Both the position numbers and the translations under genes were made by a program. From Clostridia bacterium (GTDB taxonomy: Bacteria > Bacillota_A > Clostridia > Peptostreptococcales > JAAYPU01), in contig JAKSCF010000053.1 in assembly GCA_022360735.1 (NCBI GenBank), positions 1-17,064 of the forward strand: a DNA stretch of 17,064 bases, read 5' to 3'. Below are positions 13,591 to 17,064 of the stretch, one piece after another; the stretch's first letter is position 1; every line of letters starts with the position of its first letter. A model generated the notes under the pieces. That model was not told the DNA's origin and searched no databases. It was given only the letters and a program-made list of their open reading frames with translations.

Positions 13591-14730
13591 TTATTTTAAT
13601 AATTCTTTAATGGTCTCTATATAGATTTTTGTACTTGTGATGACCTGATCAAAATAACCATATTCATTGGCGCCATGCATATTCCCACCTGAAGGACCAA
13701 AAGTGACAGTAGAGATATTGGCTGAGTTTACTAAAATATTTGAGTCACAGACAGATAAGTCGTACTCATGCGGCAAATCCTTTCCTGTGATTTGGTAATA
13801 TTTTTCTTTTAATATTGTAACCAATTTATCGTTTTCTGGAAGGCAGAAAGGCTCCATATAAGGCATTTCTCTGTCTACTAATTTTACTTTTATTTTGTCT
13901 TGTAATCCGATTTTCTTTGCTGCATCGATAATTTGTTTTTCGATTGAATCATAATTTTCACCTTCCACAAAGAATCTATCTAGAATGAGTTTACAATGAT
14001 TAGGCACAACAAGAGTATTTTTAATGCCGCCCTCTATATATTTAACACACCATGTTCCTTTTCCCAGTTTAGGATGCACTAAAGTTGAAAGATTTTCTAT
14101 TTCTATGGCTAGTTTGCCGGCATTAATCAGCGCATTGTCGCCATATGCAGGATATTCACTGCTATGGGCAGCCTCGCCAAATATATTGATTTCAATTGAA
14201 TACCTGCCTCTAAATCCAATGGCTACATTGTCAAATCTACATTCTGCCATAATCGCCATATCCATATTTAGGTCTTCTTCTAAAAGTTTGTAAGTCCCTT
14301 TAGATAATACTTCTTCATCAGCAACAAATGCTGCAATAATTTCTCCTTTAAACAAAGATGGATTTTGAGCAAGGTATTCTATGGTTCCTAAAATAGCGGC
14401 CAGCCCGCCTTTCATATCCATAGCGCCCCGACCATATGTTTTGTCTCCTATAACGGTTGGCGTGAAAGGATCAGTATCCCATCCCGGGAGTATATCAACA
14501 GTATCCGTATGACCTATCAGCATGATGCTTGGACCATCACTGCTGCCTTTTAATCTGGTATAAACAGACGGTCTCTTTTTTTCTTCCTCGAAATATACCC
14601 ACTTAGCAACCAGTCCCATCTCTTCTATCCTTGCAGTAATATATTCTGCAATTTCTCTTTCATTGCCCGATACACTGTTTATTTTAATCATATCATGATA
14701 ATAGCTAGAGATTCGTTCTTCATTAATCAT
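13591..14730 (-). CDS. M20-family metallopeptidase/deacylase (ArgE/DapE type)
   Basis: A 379-residue cytoplasmic di-zinc amidohydrolase. The metal and catalytic residues of the M20 family are all present: H74 and D76 in GHTDTVD, D105 in GRGAMDMKGG, the base E139 with E140 in ADEE, E163 in AECRF, and the C-terminal HGANE (about H352). The lid domain sits between about residues 175 and 290. Members remove N-acyl groups or cleave small peptides and amides; ArgE, DapE and carboxypeptidase-like activities share this layout, so the substrate cannot be fixed. It is the last gene of a three-gene operon. Its ribosome site AAAGGAG follows directly after the chrA-like stop, 15 nt before its ATG. Pairing with transporters suggests processing of an imported acylated amino acid or dipeptide (inference). 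Confidence 0.9.
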   Translation of the reverse strand: MINEERISSYYHDMIKINSVSGNEREIAEYITARIEEMGLVAKWVYFEEEKKRPSVYTRLKGSSDGPSIMLIGHTDTVDILPGWDTDPFTPTVIGDKTYGRGAMDMKGGLAAILGTIEYLAQNPSLFKGEIIAAFVADEEVLSKGTYKLLEEDLNMDMAIMAECRFDNVAIGFRGRYSIEINIFGEAAHSSEYPAYGDNALINAGKLAIEIENLSTLVHPKLGKGTWCVKYIEGGIKNTLVVPNHCKLILDRFFVEGENYDSIEKQIIDAAKKIGLQDKIKVKLVDREMPYMEPFCLPENDKLVTILKEKYYQITGKDLPHEYDLSVCDSNILVNSANISTVTFGPSGGNMHGANEYGYFDQVITSTKIYIETIKELLK

Positions 14731-14745
14731 ATTTTACTCCTTTAG

Positions 14746-15288
14746 TCATCTTATAAAAAAACCACCGTATGTAAGCGCCGCTACAATAAGAATTACTGGG
14801 TGGAGGTTGAATTTAAATAACCCAACCGCAGCTATCAACGCAATAATTCCACTCCTATAATCTATAAATGAATTTTTGCTTAAGGAAATAATGACTTGTG
14901 CAATGAGTATGACAACAACCGGCCTTACTGCTGTCATCATACCTTTTAACCACTGAGAATCCTTAAAATTCATATAAATTTTGATTAGAAAAATAATCGC
15001 CAAAGCTGTTGGTGCAACGATGGCTATAATGCCAACCAAAGCGCCCAGCCATCCTGCGGTTCTATATCCGATTAATGCTGCCATTTTTGTTGCTATGGGT
15101 CCCGGAAGAGAATTTCCTAAAGCTAAAGCATCTGCGAATTCCTGAACAGTCAACCATCCGTAATGTTCAACAACTTCCTCTTGTATCAATGGTATAGCAG
15201 ATGGTCCGCCGCCAAAAGTAAATAACCCCGGCTTTAAAAAAGCAATAAATATTTCTTTATATATTTTTATACTTTCAAGTGTGAACAT
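14746..15288 (-). CDS. chrA: Short-chain (single-domain) CHR/ChrA-family transporter
   Basis: A 180-residue membrane protein with about 5-6 hydrophobic segments. GLFTFGGGPSAIPLIQEEVV, LALGNSLPGPIATKMAALIG and a YRTAGWLGALVG segment are the core CHR-domain motifs. Full-length ChrA has two such domains; short forms normally occur as adjacent pairs with opposite topology. Only one copy is visible here, so it either acts as a homodimer or has a partner elsewhere. Chromate export is known for some members, but many clostridial short forms have no tested substrate, and this operon does not point to chromate. ATG 15288 follows GGAGG by 8 nt, 18 nt after the nhaC stop, consistent with tight co-expression. 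Confidence 0.85.
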   Translation of the reverse strand: MFTLESIKIYKEIFIAFLKPGLFTFGGGPSAIPLIQEEVVEHYGWLTVQEFADALALGNSLPGPIATKMAALIGYRTAGWLGALVGIIAIVAPTALAIIFLIKIYMNFKDSQWLKGMMTAVRPVVVILIAQVIISLSKNSFIDYRSGIIALIAAVGLFKFNLHPVILIVAALTYGGFFIR

Positions 15289-15306
15289 TCGTCAGTCCTC
15301 CAAGTT

Positions 15307-16713
15307 CTATATAACTGTACTGTTTTCATTTACCTCATCTTGTGGTAATCGCTTGATACTAAATCCTGTGATGAAATATACAAATGATAATATAATCGCT
15401 ACATAAATCATGGGGGTATATAATACAAACTGAACGGTTGGAACGCCAAGGGTACTCGAAATAAACGCACCGGTTACACTCCAAGGTATAATGGCTGCTA
15501 ATCCTGTTCCTGTAGCCTCAAGACTTCTTGATAAGTTAGTCCCATCCAATCCATATTTATCATATAATGGCTTAAACATAGGTCCTAAAACTGCAAAAGT
15601 CACATAATAGCTTCCGGTGATTATGAAGAACAGACCATGTAGAATGAAAGTGCTTGACAAAATGCTTCTCCAAGAGCTTGCAATTGATTTAATCTTGTCT
15701 ACTAATATATCCACTACGCCTGAAGCTCTAAGCGGCGCACCAAAAACAGCCGCAGCGATTAAGAGAGCAATGGTCCCCAACATACTTTTTATACCGCCTC
15801 TTAATATCATTTTGTCTACTATTGCAATGTCCGTTGATTTTTGGAAACCGCTATTTAATGCACCGGCAATATCACTTAAATTATTCCCTTGAAAAATGAC
15901 TGCAAATAGGCATCCTAATATTATGCCTACTCCGAAAACAGGAAGCGTCGGTTTTCTCTTAAATATTAAAAATAAAACAACAACCGGAGGTAATAATAAG
16001 ATGGGATTTAGATTAAAAGTAGTACTTAGAGTTGTCATGATCAGATCTACATTTTCCCCATTTGCAACACCTTGGCTGTATCTTGACCCAATAATTAGAT
16101 ATATAATTAATGACAATACGTATCCTGGAATAGTGGTATAAAGCATTTGTTTTATGTGATCTACAATGTCAACTTCTGACACAGCAGCTGCCATTACGGT
16201 TGTATCAGAAAGTGGAGACAGCTTATCCCCAAAAATGGCACCAACAACAATGGCTCCTGCAGTATAATATAATGGTATGCCTAAACCTGCAGAAACTCCG
16301 ATTAATGCTATACCTACCGTACTGATTGTTCCCCATGAGGTGCCCATCATGACTGACATAATCGAACAAACCAAACAAGTCACAAATAAAAACATCCCGG
16401 GACTTAGAACCTTTAGTCCTAAATATATCATATACGGAACCGTTCCGGCAGCTACCCAAGAGCCTACCAACATACCAACTGCAAGTAAAATCAAAATGGG
16501 TACCATCATAGCATTGATACTATTTAATATTCCGTTTTGAATATTGTCCCATTTTATGCCAAAACATAATGAAAGAATAATTACAATAAATCCGGAAGTT
16601 AATAATGTTATGGTCGTGGGAGCATGAACCAATAATACACCGCTGAAAATAACTACAATAGAAACCAATAGCATGATTAATGCTTGGCTTGAAGACACAG
16701 TTTTTTTCTCCAT
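15307..16713 (-). CDS. nhaC: NhaC-family Na+/H+ antiporter
   Basis: A 468-residue membrane protein with about 11-12 transmembrane segments. VMMGTSWGTISTVGIALIG and GAIFGDKLSPLSDTTVMAAA are the signature of the NhaC family, including the conserved D in GDKLSP and SDTT. Such proteins exchange Na+ for H+, and some relatives exchange organic ions. The ATG at 16713 follows AGGAGG by 7 nt. It is the first gene of the operon with the chrA-like and M20 genes. A Na+ antiporter fits with the Na+-coupled NSS importer at 8591, but coupling with the M20 enzyme leaves open the possibility that it exchanges an organic substrate (inference). The upstream 350 bp hold no other gene but contain the 18-bp elements at 16936-16997. 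Confidence 0.88.
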   Translation of the reverse strand: MEKKTVSSSQALIMLLVSIVVIFSGVLLVHAPTTITLLTSGFIVIILSLCFGIKWDNIQNGILNSINAMMVPILILLAVGMLVGSWVAAGTVPYMIYLGLKVLSPGMFLFVTCLVCSIMSVMMGTSWGTISTVGIALIGVSAGLGIPLYYTAGAIVVGAIFGDKLSPLSDTTVMAAAVSEVDIVDHIKQMLYTTIPGYVLSLIIYLIIGSRYSQGVANGENVDLIMTTLSTTFNLNPILLLPPVVVLFLIFKRKPTLPVFGVGIILGCLFAVIFQGNNLSDIAGALNSGFQKSTDIAIVDKMILRGGIKSMLGTIALLIAAAVFGAPLRASGVVDILVDKIKSIASSWRSILSSTFILHGLFFIITGSYYVTFAVLGPMFKPLYDKYGLDGTNLSRSLEATGTGLAAIIPWSVTGAFISSTLGVPTVQFVLYTPMIYVAIILSFVYFITGFSIKRLPQDEVNENSTVI

Positions 16714-17064
16714 TAAATTTCCTCCTAATTTAATCTCAAGATTATTTTGTCTATGCCGTTAACACCACCTCCATCCTAAAATAAACTCAGTCAAATCATT
16801 ATTACATACTGTGTTAAGATAATACTAAAATGCTTTTTGAAAAGATACTGAAATCAATAACAGATTACTTTTTTGACGTATTACAACTTCGATTTGTCAT
16901 ATATAAATATATATATATCATTTAGATGTAAGTTTCAATTGACATAATGAAGTATTTTGTTTCTAATATCTGCTTTTTCCCTTCATTATGTAAGTTGTAA
17001 AAATCAGACGATATTTTAGATGATTTGAAGCAATGCTTTACAAAAAAATAAAAGCCCTATAAAA
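16714..17064. other. Intergenic region upstream of nhaC, no gene seen
   Basis: AT-rich region of 351 bp at the window end. I see no open frame with a ribosome site. It holds a short AT-dinucleotide tract (about 16898-16919) and the inverted pair of 18-bp-type elements at 16936-16997. A TATTAT (minus strand) near 16815 could be a -10 of nhaC, but no -35 fits. The last bases may belong to the control region of a gene outside the window. Confidence 0.6.
16936..16997. promoter_or_regulatory. Inverted pair of CAATTGACATAATGAAGT elements upstream of nhaC
   Basis: CAATTGACATAATGAAGT at 16936-16953 and its imperfect mirror CTTCATTATGTAAGTTG at 16981-16997 share a perfect 11-bp core (16942-16952 with 16981-16991) separated by 28 nt. 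The same element stands at the second AraC promoter (12278). A dimeric AraC-type or other regulator could bind both; it may serve nhaC, about 220 bp away, or an unseen gene to the right. Confidence 0.65.

Noticed and set aside
15617..16540. Open frames overlapping nhaC on both strands
   Set aside because: Shadows of the well-supported nhaC frame.
16898..16919. AT-dinucleotide tract as a possible origin or recombination site
   Set aside because: A short simple repeat in AT-rich DNA, without iterons, DnaA boxes or replication genes nearby.
16714..16935. Riboswitch upstream of nhaC
   Set aside because: The leader length would allow one, but I could not recognise the conserved core of any known Na+ or Li+ related riboswitch.

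Overview
The window is AT-rich DNA from a Firmicute, most likely an anaerobic member of the Clostridia. The evidence is the strong AGGAGG ribosome sites, frequent TTG starts, short intergenic gaps and the gene families present: AraC regulators with a glycosidase-like tail, a bacterial NSS transporter, an NhaC antiporter and a YqhQ/DUF1385 protein. I see no phage, IS, CRISPR, rRNA or tRNA. The genus cannot be named from the sequence alone.

Layout. (1) 1-1410: a PaaI-type thioesterase, cut by the window edge, is divergent from a small AraC regulator. (2) 1411-5180: a large AraC regulator with a degenerate GH39-like tail precedes a saccharopine-dehydrogenase-like oxidoreductase (copy 1) that ends in a strong terminator. 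(3) 5181-7030: a good sigma-A promoter set among repeated ATGTAA/TTACAT half-sites drives a YcdX-type PHP phosphatase and an RpiR/SIS regulator. (4) 7035-8362: a small coiled-coil protein and a YqhQ-like membrane protein lie on the minus strand; between them is the decayed remnant of a sensor histidine kinase. (5) 8591-10803: an NSS amino-acid/Na+ symporter is divergent from a PadR regulator whose start region looks frameshifted. (6) 10870-13357: a second saccharopine-dehydrogenase-like gene (copy 2, inverted relative to copy 1) is divergent from a second AraC regulator that is paralogous to the front of the large one. (7) 13591-16713: a minus-strand operon nhaC - chrA-like - M20 metallopeptidase/deacylase, with a 350-bp regulatory region beyond it.

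How it may work together (inference). The central theme is a duplicated regulator plus oxidoreductase cassette, AraC + saccharopine-dehydrogenase-like protein. The two enzymes are about 81% identical by hand alignment and sit in opposite orientation about 5.7 kb apart. A nearby Na+-coupled amino-acid importer, a Na+/H+ antiporter and an M20 amidohydrolase suggest sodium-linked uptake and processing of an amino-acid-like or N-acylated compound. An 18-bp element, CAATTGACATWATGAAGT, lies just upstream of the second AraC promoter. It recurs as an inverted pair upstream of the nhaC operon and may tie that operon to the same regulator. The substrate is not identifiable from sequence.
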